A stretch of 64,000 nucleotides of DNA, from the NCBI RefSeq assembly GCF_963422545.1, contig NZ_OY730241.1:71558-135557 (forward strand), given 5' to 3'. The first letter of the stretch is position 1, and each line of letters starts with the position of its first letter. This DNA is from an uncultured Flavobacterium sp. (GTDB taxonomy: Bacteria > Bacteroidota > Bacteroidia > Flavobacteriales > Flavobacteriaceae). The notes under the pieces were generated by a model. It saw only the letters and a program-made list of their open reading frames with translations, did not search any database and was not told the DNA's origin. Position numbers and translations under genes: made by a program. This document shows, one piece after another, positions 17,178-28,500 of the stretch.

Positions 17178-18359
17178 TTAAACTTTTTCAACTTTTCGTA
17201 ACCGCATCGAAACATAACCTAAAGCCAGGAAAACCATTGCTGCACTAGCATACATAAGCATTGGGATTTTAGCAATCACATCCTGATACATCCATCCTGC
17301 TATAAGTGCACCAAGACCAATTCCTGCTTCAAGAGCAATATACATGGTTGCCATGGCTTTACCGCGATGTTCAGCAAAACTCATATCAACAGTCCAGGCA
17401 TTTAAAGCCGGAGAAACAATTCCGGTAGAGACTCCATAAAGTGCTGCTCCTAATAAAAGTCCGCTGATTGATGTAGAAAATCCAACAATGATTAATGATG
17501 CAATTAAAAAGAATAATCCAATTGCTATTATACGTAAACGTCCATATTTGTCAGATGCTTTTCCGGCTCCAAAACGAATCATTACCGAAGTAATGGTAAA
17601 GACCATAAAAAACAAACCTTTATTGGTAATTCCTAAATGCTGACTCCAATCAGGAATTAGAGTCAAAATCACGCCATAAGCCATATAAGAAAGAAATGTT
17701 ACTATTGCTGCCGGTAACACTTCTACAGCAATAATGTCTTTTCTTGAAATCTTTAGAATACGAAAGCTAAAACGCTGTTTGTATTTTAAAGTTTCCTTCA
17801 TATTCATCAAAATTATGATCGACAAAAGAGCAAAAACAGAAGATGCATAGAAAAGCATATTCATAGACGAATATATTTTAATCGTACTCCCGATGGCGGG
17901 CCCCAAAGCCATTCCTATAGAAAAGCAAAGTCCATGCAAGCCTAAAGCTTCACCCCAACGTTCTCTTGGAACAATATCTGCAACATAAGCTGCTGTTGCC
18001 GTAGGTTTAAATCCCGTAGAAAATCCATGAATCAGTCGCAGGAATAAAAAACCGGAAACTGTTCCTAAAACAGGATAAAGAATACCACAAACAAAACAAA
18101 CAATTGATCCTACAGCCATAACGGGAACTCTCCCTAAAGTATCAGTCAAACGACCGCTAAAAGGCCTTGAAATTCCTGCTGTTAATGTAAAAAGTGCTAC
18201 AATCAATCCTTTATACTCTGCCCCACCCATTTTACTCAGATATTCAGGAAGTTCAGGAATTAACATGTTAAAGCTGGCAGAAAAAAGTAACGAACTTAAA
18301 CATACTAATGCAAACTGAAGATTATAAATTGGATGAATGGCTTTGACAGGGGAATTCAT
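17178..18359 (-). CDS. Major facilitator superfamily transporter
   Basis: A 393-residue inner-membrane transporter with twelve predicted helices. The MFS signature is visible in the loop after helix 2 (ISRPFSGRLTDTLGRVPVM, residues about 61-80) and again in the second half (IRFGAGKASDKYGRLRI). Conserved Pro/Gly-rich helix 5 sequence follows (GLCFSIGMALGPAIGSTI). The sequence resembles drug- or metabolite-efflux MFS proteins (DHA1-like), but the substrate cannot be read off. It is convergent with the PhyH-like gene and divergent from the amidase-like gene. Confidence 0.9.
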   Translation of the reverse strand: MNSPVKAIHPIYNLQFALVCLSSLLFSASFNMLIPELPEYLSKMGGAEYKGLIVALFTLTAGISRPFSGRLTDTLGRVPVMAVGSIVCFVCGILYPVLGTVSGFLFLRLIHGFSTGFKPTATAAYVADIVPRERWGEALGLHGLCFSIGMALGPAIGSTIKIYSSMNMLFYASSVFALLSIIILMNMKETLKYKQRFSFRILKISRKDIIAVEVLPAAIVTFLSYMAYGVILTLIPDWSQHLGITNKGLFFMVFTITSVMIRFGAGKASDKYGRLRIIAIGLFFLIASLIIVGFSTSISGLLLGAALYGVSTGIVSPALNAWTVDMSFAEHRGKAMATMYIALEAGIGLGALIAGWMYQDVIAKIPMLMYASAAMVFLALGYVSMRLRKVEKV

Positions 18360-18597
18360 GAGGTAATTTTAGAAGCGCAAATATAATGAAAACTCCCTCT
18401 TTAAACTAACGGATAAATACACAGAATCAGGCTATGTGAAAGAATTAACTAATTTAATTATAAATGTTTTCTAAAATTTGCCTTTTTATACCGCTCTTTA
18501 AAAAGTTTAAAATATATTTACTTTTTGGTTGACAAAATTACGCCGTGAGAATAATAAATTACTGCAGCGTTAAGCCAATTAATTTTAAGCAGTCATA

Positions 18598-19335
18598 ATG
18601 GAAAAATATACTTCATCAATAGCAACAAAAGATCTGGTTGACAACAAAATACCGAATACCCTAATAAAAAAAGCCGATCTATTACCTGATCCTGAATCTC
18701 AATTAGATTCTATGGAAATGAAAGAGAAACCTATTTTGGATGCAAGTATTCCGTTTAGAAATTTGACGGATGTTGCGAGTAAAAAAGTAAGTATTGCCCG
18801 CCTTATTGATAAACTTGATGTTGAAACTAATATTAGATACCAAAGAACTGTAGAAGATACTTATTGCAATGTATATTCTTATGATTATTGCTATTTCTCT
18901 AAAGTATATCTTCCAACGGTTTGGTGGACAGATGAATCATTAGAAAAAATACTGAGCGGACAGAATGTTGAAGCTGTTTTTGAGCAAACTGTTGACCGCA
19001 TCTACTCGAGTGCCATACACGATTGGTTCTTGCAATGGGGAGTAAGTTTTGGCTGGGAGAGAATGTTTACTTCCGAAGAAATTCAAAATAAGGTAAATGC
19101 CAATGGCGGAATTGGAATAATCTGTGCCAAAAGAAGAGAAAAAGGACTTTCCGGACATATCGTTCCTGTTGTTCCCGAAACTGATTTGAATAAAGCATAT
19201 CGAGAAAATGATATTGTAGTATATCCACTACAATCACAAGCAGGAAAATTAAACTACAATTACTTTTCAGAAGTTCGAAAAGACTGGTGGAATGACGAGC
19301 TATATTCCTCTTATGTCTTCTATTACCATGAATAA
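18598..19335 (+). CDS. Candidate papain-like (CHAP/NlpC-type) amidase
   Basis: A 245-residue soluble protein without signal peptide. The pattern from residue 89 on, YCNVYSYDYCYF...VYLPTVWWTD, then GGIGIICAKRR and SGHIVPVVPE, then PLQSQAG and a C-terminal YVFYYHE, matches the layout of CHAP-like papain-fold amidases. In that reading Cys90 is the nucleophile and His187 the base. These folds cleave amide bonds in peptidoglycan or peptides. The lack of an export signal suggests a cytoplasmic target. The first 75 residues form a separate polar extension. The amidoligase-like gene follows 442 bp downstream on the same strand. The fold is inferred by pattern only. Confidence 0.6.
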   Translation: MEKYTSSIATKDLVDNKIPNTLIKKADLLPDPESQLDSMEMKEKPILDASIPFRNLTDVASKKVSIARLIDKLDVETNIRYQRTVEDTYCNVYSYDYCYFSKVYLPTVWWTDESLEKILSGQNVEAVFEQTVDRIYSSAIHDWFLQWGVSFGWERMFTSEEIQNKVNANGGIGIICAKRREKGLSGHIVPVVPETDLNKAYRENDIVVYPLQSQAGKLNYNYFSEVRKDWWNDELYSSYVFYYHE

Positions 19336-19777
19336 ATAAAAACAATTCCTTCAATTGTTTAAACTCCTAAAAAAAATATTGATTTTCAAGGGGTTAACCA
19401 TTTGTAAATGACATAATAAAAAACTACTTTTGCAACTTGGAAAAAACAGGAATAGCAAAAATTGTAATTCGGCTATTCATCTACTTAAATTATTGATATA
19501 AAAGCAATTAATAGCAATAGTAATTTTATAACCTACTTGTAAAATTATACCTATTTATCAATCATTCAGTCGATATAAGTGCAAAATTTCTGAGACTAAT
19601 ATAAATTCATACAATTTTAAAAGTAAATCAAGACTTTTTTAATGGATGCAAATCAATTATGCTTAATCCGTTGGAGGATTTTGCATCTCTGATTGTTAAC
19701 CGATTAGTTTCGTATTTCCGAAAGAAAACAATGATTTTAAACAATTTAATTAACCATAAAAAAGACAATTAGTATAA
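19336..19777 (+). promoter_or_regulatory. Promoter and long leader of the amidoligase-like gene
   Basis: TTTG at 19401-19404, a 20-bp spacer and TACTTTTG at 19425-19432 match the Bacteroidota TTG...TAnnTTTG promoter. Transcription from it would give a leader of about 340 nt before the start codon at 19778. The leader contains an inverted repeat pairing 19645-19654 (GATGCAAATC) with 19677-19687, and no obvious gene. A second, closer promoter cannot be excluded. Confidence 0.5.
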
Positions 19778-21319
19778 ATGAAAGACAATCAGACACAAAA
19801 ATATTATTGGGGAATAGGATTAGAAAACGAAACCTACATGCAATTTGAAGAATCCCTAATCGTTTCTGGTGAATTTATACAAGAAAAAATTGGCTTTGAG
19901 AAATATAGTATTGACTATAGAAAATGCTATAAACCAGAAAGCTTGACTCCCGTTTTGAAAAAAGCTTTTGACATAAACGAAAACTACACTGTGAGCCGAA
20001 TGATGAACAGTCACTCGCTTGAAAAACTCGATATAAACTATCAGCACAAAACATTATCTCCCGTAAAACCATTAATTGATACCGAAACTGGTGAGGTAAG
20101 TGCACAACCACTTGAAAATCCTGATTACCTTGGAAAATCTATTATGGAACTTTTCCTTGAAGATCAACCGTACAATATTCAAAGTATGATTACCCAAAGA
20201 AACAAAACAATGGGTTCTGTGCATTTTGATGGTGATTCTATCGAATTTGTAACTAAATATTTTGAAAACAGAACAATTGCTGATTCTTGCAAAGAACTAA
20301 AAGCTACTAAAAAATTGTTTCTGGATAAAATCAATGAATCAGCTGTATTAAACGGAAAATTAAGTTTTCCGGATTACAACAATGGTCTTAATATGTTCAT
20401 GACCAATCAGGAAAATCTCGTTTTGTTTAATAACGGAACCTATCATTTTCATATTACTTTACCGTCATTAACTGAAAACAGCAGGATTATCGATTATAAT
20501 GAGTTTAATAAAACACATAGCAACGCGATTTATCTGTTACAATGGTTTGAACCTTTTTTTATAGCGACTCTTGGAAGCCCTGATATTATGGGAGTGATAA
20601 GTGATAAATACAGTTTGGACAAAAAATTTACTTTGGGTTCTATGAGAAACGCCATGTCTCGTTATATAGGTGTGGGAACTTATAATACAGCAATGCCAAA
20701 AGGTAAAATTCTGACCTATAAAGTTGATGATTTTAGAAAACTTCTAAAATTTGAAAAAGAAGAAAACATTTGGTGGCGAGATCAGATTGAAGCTGATATG
20801 GAGTATGAAATGCTTTCGGAATTGGGGCTTGATTTTAATCAGGAAAAAATGTACCAAAGCGGTTTCGAATTCAGAAGTTTTGATGAGTTTCCGGCAGAAT
20901 ACTTAAATGATGTACTATTTTCTATCATTTTAATTTGTGAGCATTCTTTAAATTTACCAGATGTTCAGTGGGGACATGATAGTGTCGCTTGGAATAATTT
21001 GGTTTTTAAAACCTTAAAAATGGGTTATGCAACTGAAATCAATGAAGAAGAAAAGAAAGAGGTTTTAGATTTACTTCAATTATTAAATCCTTCAGACGCT
21101 AATTATGATACCTTAAAATCTGAATTTGATGCGATCGTAATGCTCGATGAATTTTTCTTTAAAATACTAGCTGTTTTACATGATATGTATAAAGACAACA
21201 ACGTTTGTCTGGATTCTATGTGCGGACAAAAAACAAATTTCCCTCCAAAATGGGATAACTTTAATAAATACCAAACTGAAAGGCATTTGAAACAGATTGG
21301 TGCTTTCTGTGAGAATTAA
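19778..21319 (+). CDS. Candidate glutamate-cysteine-ligase-like amidoligase (GS fold)
   Basis: A 513-residue soluble protein. Its motifs follow the order seen in the glutamine-synthetase/GCS-fold COOH-NH2 ligases: GIGLENETYM (Glu16, Glu18), YHFHITLP (His223, His225), LLQWFEPFF (about 252-261), LGSMRNAMSRYIGVGTYNT (Arg290, Arg295) and FEFRSFDEFP further on. Such enzymes use ATP to form peptide-like amide bonds between a carboxylate and an amine. A role as a canonical GshA is doubtful because of length, sequence and the missing gshB. The upstream papain-like gene suggests a ligase/hydrolase pair acting on an amide-linked product. No partner carrier protein is seen. A perfect terminator follows. 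Confidence 0.6.
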   Translation: MKDNQTQKYYWGIGLENETYMQFEESLIVSGEFIQEKIGFEKYSIDYRKCYKPESLTPVLKKAFDINENYTVSRMMNSHSLEKLDINYQHKTLSPVKPLIDTETGEVSAQPLENPDYLGKSIMELFLEDQPYNIQSMITQRNKTMGSVHFDGDSIEFVTKYFENRTIADSCKELKATKKLFLDKINESAVLNGKLSFPDYNNGLNMFMTNQENLVLFNNGTYHFHITLPSLTENSRIIDYNEFNKTHSNAIYLLQWFEPFFIATLGSPDIMGVISDKYSLDKKFTLGSMRNAMSRYIGVGTYNTAMPKGKILTYKVDDFRKLLKFEKEENIWWRDQIEADMEYEMLSELGLDFNQEKMYQSGFEFRSFDEFPAEYLNDVLFSIILICEHSLNLPDVQWGHDSVAWNNLVFKTLKMGYATEINEEEKKEVLDLLQLLNPSDANYDTLKSEFDAIVMLDEFFFKILAVLHDMYKDNNVCLDSMCGQKTNFPPKWDNFNKYQTERHLKQIGAFCEN

Positions 21320-21346
21320 AATATAAATGATAATTTATCATATTTC

Positions 21347-21380
21347 AACATAGCCCAAGGTTTCAACCTTGGGCTATGTT
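21347..21380. terminator. Strong terminator after the amidoligase-like gene
   Basis: A perfect 14-bp stem (21347-21360 with 21367-21380) encloses the 6-base loop TTTCAA and runs into a T-tract on the plus strand. It ends the amidoligase transcript and may also serve the convergent gene at 21440. Confidence 0.9.
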
Positions 21381-21439
21381 TTTAAATAGAAATCTATATT
21401 TAAAAGCTCAAAAAATACTACTTATTATAATGTTCTATT

Positions 21440-21820
21440 TTATTTTCCATGATAAATTTTTAATATCTTACAATCACTTTTTTGTATTTCTATATATGCA
21501 ACACCTCCTTTAGCTCCAAGATCAAGATCTTTTAAAGTTCCTTTCACAATCCAAATACCTGAACTGGTAAGTTCTGCTGTAAATGGTTTCTCATTATATA
21601 TTTTTTTTCCATAAATTGGCAGCCAAACTGCTTCAGCAATTTTAATGGCTGTCTGTTTGTTAGGTACCAAATTATTTGGAAGAGGATCATCAACATATAC
21701 ATTACTTCTTTCGTAAACGATTTTCTTGTCACCTTTTTCTTGTGCGCTTATATCGTAACTAATAAGCAACAATAAAGGAATAAAAGCTGATAAAATTTTA
21801 TTTTTCATACTTACAATCAA
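21440..21820 (-). CDS. YbbC/YhhH-type NTF2-fold immunity-like protein
   Basis: A 126-residue exported protein with a signal peptide (about 1-26, ending SYDISAQ). The mature part contains KQTAIKIAEAVWLPIYGKKI, then a strand pair with WIVKGTLKDLDLGAKGGVAYIEI and DCKILKIYHGK. This is the signature of the NTF2-fold immunity family (YbbC/YhhH, Imm-NTF2 type), which is found next to polymorphic toxins. No toxin gene adjoins it here, and a signal peptide is unusual for a cytosolic antidote. It may be an orphan antidote or a domesticated envelope protein. Confidence 0.75.
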   Translation of the reverse strand: MIVSMKNKILSAFIPLLLLISYDISAQEKGDKKIVYERSNVYVDDPLPNNLVPNKQTAIKIAEAVWLPIYGKKIYNEKPFTAELTSSGIWIVKGTLKDLDLGAKGGVAYIEIQKSDCKILKIYHGK

Positions 21821-22533
21821 ATTTTATTAGATTAAACTTTTGCCATCTAAAAAATGGCAATACTATTTTTAAATAGAAAAACTTCTTTCCTACTAAATTA
21901 TAATAAGAATTTTAAAAAGACAATTCCTTTTTTGTTTAAAGTAAAATCCTTAATTGCGTATTCTGCAAAAACTCTACTTCGAAAATCACCTTAAATTTTG
22001 CAAAAAAGTGGCTTATAAATTGTCAAATAAACCAAAAATCAAACATCTTTTATCTTCAAAATCACTTAAAACCTTTCTTAATTAAGATGAAATTAAGCGT
22101 TTTTTTCGTATATAAAATTCTCCTCTACACTCTTAAAGTTGTATTTAATCTATGATTTTTGCGCTTCATCTATATTTTAAAATTACACACTAACTTATTG
22201 ATTATCAGCAAATTAATTGCTTTAAGAAGATTTATTTCTCCAAACACCTTCAGCCAAAAAAAAATCAAATTTTAAAAATATGAGATTTTTTCATCCTTTC
22301 TATTTAAAAAAAAGTTCAATTCAACGAGTATTTAAGTAATTCAAAGAGAAAAGAAATCAAATCTAACTAAAGAATATAATTTTGATATCGTAATTAATAT
22401 GTTAATTTTTTAAGATAACAATAATATTGATTTCAGGTCATTATCGCCCGATACTTTTTAGTCAAATAGAAACTGATTAAAAAAAATATAAAACTCTCAT
22501 AATTATAGTACTAAAGTTTAAAAAATAGAGATT
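21821..22533. other. Gene-free AT-rich region before the adhesin
   Basis: These 713 bp hold no open frame that looks coding. The sequence is dominated by A/T runs. It must carry the promoters for the adhesin module on the plus strand and the immunity-like gene on the minus strand, but no clear TAnnTTTG element stood out. It is one of the longest non-coding stretches in the window. Confidence 0.5.
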
Positions 22534-22590
22534 ATGAAAAACATTACTTCTTTTTTTTAAAATATTAATATTAAAAGCGTTTTCATAACG

Positions 22591-25500
22591 TTGATTATAA
22601 TATTTAATATCAATTTTTCATTTTCACAAGTAGACTTAAGAACCTGTGGATATGCTTGTACATCAAACAACTACACCTTAACGGATGTATATTTGAGTCT
22701 TTCTGCTGCAAATGGAGACCCCATAACTAATACGACCTGTACTATTGGACAAGTACAGCAAGTATACATTTATCTTAATTATTCTTCAAATTCAAATTCC
22801 AGTATTAGCTTTGCTAGATTAAATACAGATTTAATTATAAACGGAGTACCTACATTTTTAAATGTTCTTTTGGGAACTATTGTTCCGGGAAGTAACAAAA
22901 AATTAATATATGGTCCTTTTAATTGGACTTGTGGAGATGAATTAATTCTTTCTAATTCTATAATCGCCTGGAAAACGAGTCCCAACAATGATCCCGGACC
23001 AAATTACAACTGTGGCAGCTACTCTAACTCTCAATGTGATTTTACAAATTCATTTACTATTTCTAAACCTTTGGCTGTTCAATTTACATACAAAGCGTGT
23101 AAAGTGGGTACAAATACAACAGTTGCGTTTACTTCAACAACAAATGGAGGAAAAACTCCATATACCTTTGCTTGGGATTTTAGAAATGATGGTGGGGCAC
23201 CAGACTCAACATCACCTAACCCTACTTTCACGTATACAACTTCAAATAATACTGCTAAATTAACGGTTACAGATGCTCAAAACATTTCAAATTCATATAT
23301 CGTTCCGATAGTTGAACCTAATGAACTAATGTTAAGTGAAACTCATCCGAATATAGGTTGCACTGGAGGCTTAACTACTATAACATTGACACCAACAGGC
23401 GGAACTCCTAATTATACTTATTCATGGAATACCGGTGCGACTACAAAAGATTTACCCAACGTGGGACCAGGAAACTATACTGTTACCGTTACTGATAGTA
23501 ATAACTGTATAAAACAGCTTTCAGTAAATATAACAAGTGGTGATTCAACTAAACCAGTCGTTAACCCATTACCTGCTCCTTCAACAATTAATTGTCCTGA
23601 TACTCCAGTATTTGATGTAGCAACTGCTACAGACAATAGTGGCACAGTATCATCCTTAACTTTTGTTGATGTTAATACACCTGGGTCATGTGCAGGCACT
23701 TATTCAATAACAAGAACCTGGACTGCAAAAGACGCTTGTAATAATGAATCTCTTCCTGTAAGTCAAACCATAAATGTTGTCGATATTACTGCACCAGCAT
23801 GGACCACTGCAGCAACTGCATTAAATGTAACACTGCAATGTAGCGATACACAAGGATTGGCAACTGCACAAAGTCAGGCTCCTGTAGCAACTGATGCTTG
23901 CTCTGCAGTAACATACACCAAAACAAGCGGTAGCTTTGTTATGGGTAATTGTGCAAATTCTGGAACTTATACCAACACCTGGATAGCTAAAGATGTGTGC
24001 TTGAATATTAGCACCACTTTCACCCAAATAATTACTATTCAAGATACTACTGCACCAACCTGGACTACTGCTCCAACAGATTTAAATGCAACCTTGGAAT
24101 GTAGTGATGCAGCAGGATTGGCAACTGTACAAAGTCAGGCCCCTGTAGCAACAGATAATTGTAACGGAACTGTAACCTATACTAAAACAAGCGGTAGCTT
24201 TGTTGCAGGTAATTGTGCAAATTCAGGAACGTATACCAATACCTGGATAGCTAAAGATGTATGTTTGAACACCAGTACTACTTTTACTCAAGTAATTACT
24301 ATCAAAGATACAACTGCGCCAATATGGACTAATGCTCCAACGGATTTAAATGTAACCTTGGAATGTAGCGATACAGATGGACTAGCAACTGCACAAAGTG
24401 AAGCTCCAATTGCAACAGATAATTGCAACGGGACTGTAACGTATACTAAAACAAGCGGTAGCTTTGTTGCCGGTTCTTGCGCAAATTCCGGAACGTATAC
24501 CAATACCTGGAAAGCCAAAGATGTGTGTTTGAACACCAGTACTACTTTTACACAGGTAATTACGATCAAAGATACTACTGCACCAACATGGACTACTGAA
24601 GCAACTGATTTAAATGTAACACTACAATGTAGCGATACACAAGGATTGGCAGCTGCACAAAGTCAGGCTCCAATAGCAACTGATAATTGCAACGGAACAG
24701 TAACATACACTAAAACAAGCGGTCATTTTGTTGCAGGTTCTTGTGCAAATTCAGGAACTTATACCAATACCTGGAAAGCTAAAGATGTGTGTTTGAACAC
24801 CAGTACCACTTTTACCCAAGTAATTACTATCGAAGATACTACTGCTCCAACATGGACTACCGCAGCAACTGCACTAAACGTAACACTACAATGCAGTAAT
24901 ACTGCAGGATTAGCAGCTGCACAAAGTCAGGCTCCAGTAGCAACTGATAATTGCAACGGAACAGTAACCTATACTAAAACAAGCGGTAGCTTTGTAGCGG
25001 GTAATTGTGCTAATTCCGGTACTTATACCAACACTTGGCTAGCTAAAGACGTTTGTTTGAACACCAGCACTACTTTCACCCAAATAATTACTATCGAAGA
25101 TACTACTGCGCCAACCTGGACTACTGCCGCAACTGCACTAAATGTAACATTGCAATGTAGTGATACAGAAGGACTAAATAATGCACAAGGTCAGGCTCCT
25201 GTAGCAACAGATAATTGTTCAACCGTAACTTACACTAAAGTGAGTGGACAATTCCAAAGAGGAAGCTGTGGCAGCACAGGTACTTATACCAACACATGGA
25301 CTGCAAAAGACGTTTGTAACAATACATCAACTGTTTTCACACAAGTAATTACCGTTCATGATACTGCTATTCCAACTTGGATTACTCAAGCAGGATCATT
25401 AGATATTACATTACAATGTAGTGATGTAAATGGTTTAACAGAAGCCCAAAATCAAGCGCCAAGCGCAACAGCCAATTGTTCAATTGTTACCTATATCAAA

Positions 25501-28500
25501 ACAAGTGGTCAATTTATGGCTTCTGAGTCTTGTAGTAATTCCGGTACTTATACTAATAGCTGGATTGCCAAAGACGATTGTGGAAATATTACCAGTGCTT
25601 TCACGCAAGTGATCACTATAGAAGATACTACCAAACCAACATGGACTACAGTCGCAGGAACATTAGATGTAACTGTTCAATGTAGCGATACCGAGGCTTT
25701 GGCTTCTGCGCAAGCAACCTTTCCTATTGCAACTGATAATTGTGATGGAGATGTAAGCAATATCGTAAAAACCAGCGGTCAGTTTATGGCTTCTGAATCT
25801 TGTAGTAACTCCGGTACTTATACTAATACCTGGACTGTTAAAGATGAATGTGGAAACACTTCGGATACTTTCACCCAAGTGATTACTATCGAAGATACAA
25901 CTAAACCAACCTGGACTACAGTCGCAGGAACATTAGACGTAACTATTCAATGCAGCGATACTCAGGCTTTGGCTTCTGCCCAGGCGACCTTCCCTGTTGC
26001 AACTGATAATTGTGACGGAGATGTGAGCAATATCGTAAAAACCAGCGGTCAGTTTATGGCTTCTGAATCTTGTAGTAACTCCGGTACTTATACTAATACA
26101 TGGACTGTTAAAGACGATTGTGGAAACACTTCGGATACTTTCACTCAGGTGATTACTATCGAAGATACTACTAAACCAACCTGGACTACAGTGGCCGGAA
26201 CACTTGATGTAACTATTCAATGCAGCGATACTGAGGCTTTGGTTTCTGCGCAGGCAGTATTCCCTGTTGCAACTGATAATTGTGATGGAGATGTGAGCAA
26301 TATCGTAAAAACAAGTGGTCAGTTTATGGCTTCAGAATCTTGTAGAAATTCCGGTACTTACACAAATACCTGGACTGTTAAAGATGAATGTGGAAACACT
26401 TCAGATACTTTCACGCAAGTGATTACTCTTGAAGATACTACTAAACCAACTTTCGTCGGAAACTTACCTGCCGATATTACAGTATCTTGTGATGCTGTTC
26501 CGGCTGCCGCCGAGATTACTGCTTCTGATAATTGCAATCCTGATTTACCAGTGGTTTATACTGAAACTAAAAGCGGCATCGAGAACGAATGTAATACCAA
26601 TTACACTTTAACTCGTACATGGACCACTAGTGATTGTTCTAACAATACCAACTCTTATACTCAAATCATAACTGTTAGAGATACTACTCCGCCAACCGGA
26701 ACTGTTCCTGCTGACATTACAGGTTTGCAAAGTATAGCTGATATTCCTGTTGCAAATTCAGGTGCGATAACTGATGCAGCTGATAATTGTAGTCAAACCG
26801 TTAATATAATGGTAACTGATACCAATAACGGAGCCAGTGGTTGTCAGGAAAATGCCTATATCCTGACAAGAACCTACACTTTATCAGATTGTGCGGGTAA
26901 TAAAACCATATTAGTACAAACTATAACTGTTGAAAATAAAGTTTCGGTAAGCGGAATTCCAACTCCTGCATCTTGTCAAGGCTTAAGCGATGGTTCTATT
27001 GCCATAACAAGCAGCCCGGGTGCAACAGTAGTTGTTACTAATGCTAACAACGAGGTGGTAGGAAATACTAATTTACCAGCGGGAACATATACTTTAACTG
27101 CTTCTTCAGCTGTAAATAGTGATAATCAAAATTGTACAGCAACAGCAACAGTTACGATTACAGAACCTAATTATAAAGTAAGAATATCTGGTACCATAAT
27201 GAATATCGAAACCAATACACCACTTGCTAATGTCCCAGTTACATTGATTCCGCAAGGAACAACAACCGGACCAATACTGTTACATTTAACAGATGCAAAT
27301 GGTATGTATAATTTCCAAAACATACCAGAAGGAAATTACTTATTGCAAGTACAAGATGCTAACTTAAACAATGTTTATCAGCTTTATCCTGTAACTACAA
27401 ATATGTTCCTTACAACATTACAAAACTGTGCATATCAAGTTCATAACTTTGACTATGGTCACTCTAAATTCCCAATTATCGGAGACTTTGTTTGGTACGA
27501 CACCAATAGTAACGGAATCCAGGACGAATGGTACGATGCTAACAATGATGGTGTGGTTACCCAAAACATTCCTGACAGCAACAATGCTGTTGACTATAGC
27601 AAATGGGAATGGATTGATTTTAATGGAGACGGAAGCTATTCAGGTCCTCAAAATATTGGGGAACTAAATGCCGGTGGTTTTGGAAACCCATTGAGTCCTA
27701 ATATTTTTATAACAGGGCCAAATGGATATCACAAAGAAATAATCGTTGGTATTCAAGGATACTATAGAGACAGAGTGGAAACAGAAAATCCGTTTGGAGA
27801 TTATACAGTTGAGTTGAAAATAGATAGCAATTTAGATGCTGCCTCTCAAGCAATGGGCGCAACTGGTTTAGTAAAAGTAGTTCCAAACTTTGCAGGCAAA
27901 AAAGTCTCAGGTGTAACAGGCAAACAACAAGCACATATTGTGTGCGGATCAACTAATGCTCCTATTCAGACTGCAACTATAACTGCCGAAGATCTGATTC
28001 ATTTGGATAAAGATTTTGGAATAAGCTGTAAACTCTTTGCTGACATTGATGCGGTCGACGACAATTATGTAGACATTGGCTGTAACAAATTCGGATTAGT
28101 TGGAAATGTTTTAAGCAATGACCTTTTAAACGCAGGTACTCCTGCAACGATAGAAATGGTGAATTTCACTTTGCTAAATAATACCGGTAATACTGATGTT
28201 AATATCACAATAAACCAATCCGGTAATGTGAATGTACCAGCAGGAACACCAGCGGGAACATACACTTATAATTATCAAATTTGCGAAAAATTAAATCCAA
28301 CCAACTGTGATAGCGCGCTGGTTACCATAAAAGTACTTCCTAACGAAGTAGCAACAGCTAGTGGCAGTGCCTGTAACGCAGATACATCACCTGTTAATTT
28401 ACTTGATTTATTACCTAGTGGTACCCCGACAACCGGTACTTGGATAGACACTAACAGTACTCATGCAATAAACGGTAATATACTAACTGCTTTTGGACTT

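Noticed and set aside
23475..26220. Several minus-strand open frames of 70-95 codons within the adhesin
   Set aside because: They recur with the period of the coding repeats and are antisense shadows of them; they lack starts, spacing or composition of real genes.
23783..26433. CRISPR-like regular repetition
   Set aside because: The period is 264-270 bp, the repeats are in-frame protein domains, and there are no short repeats with unique spacers.
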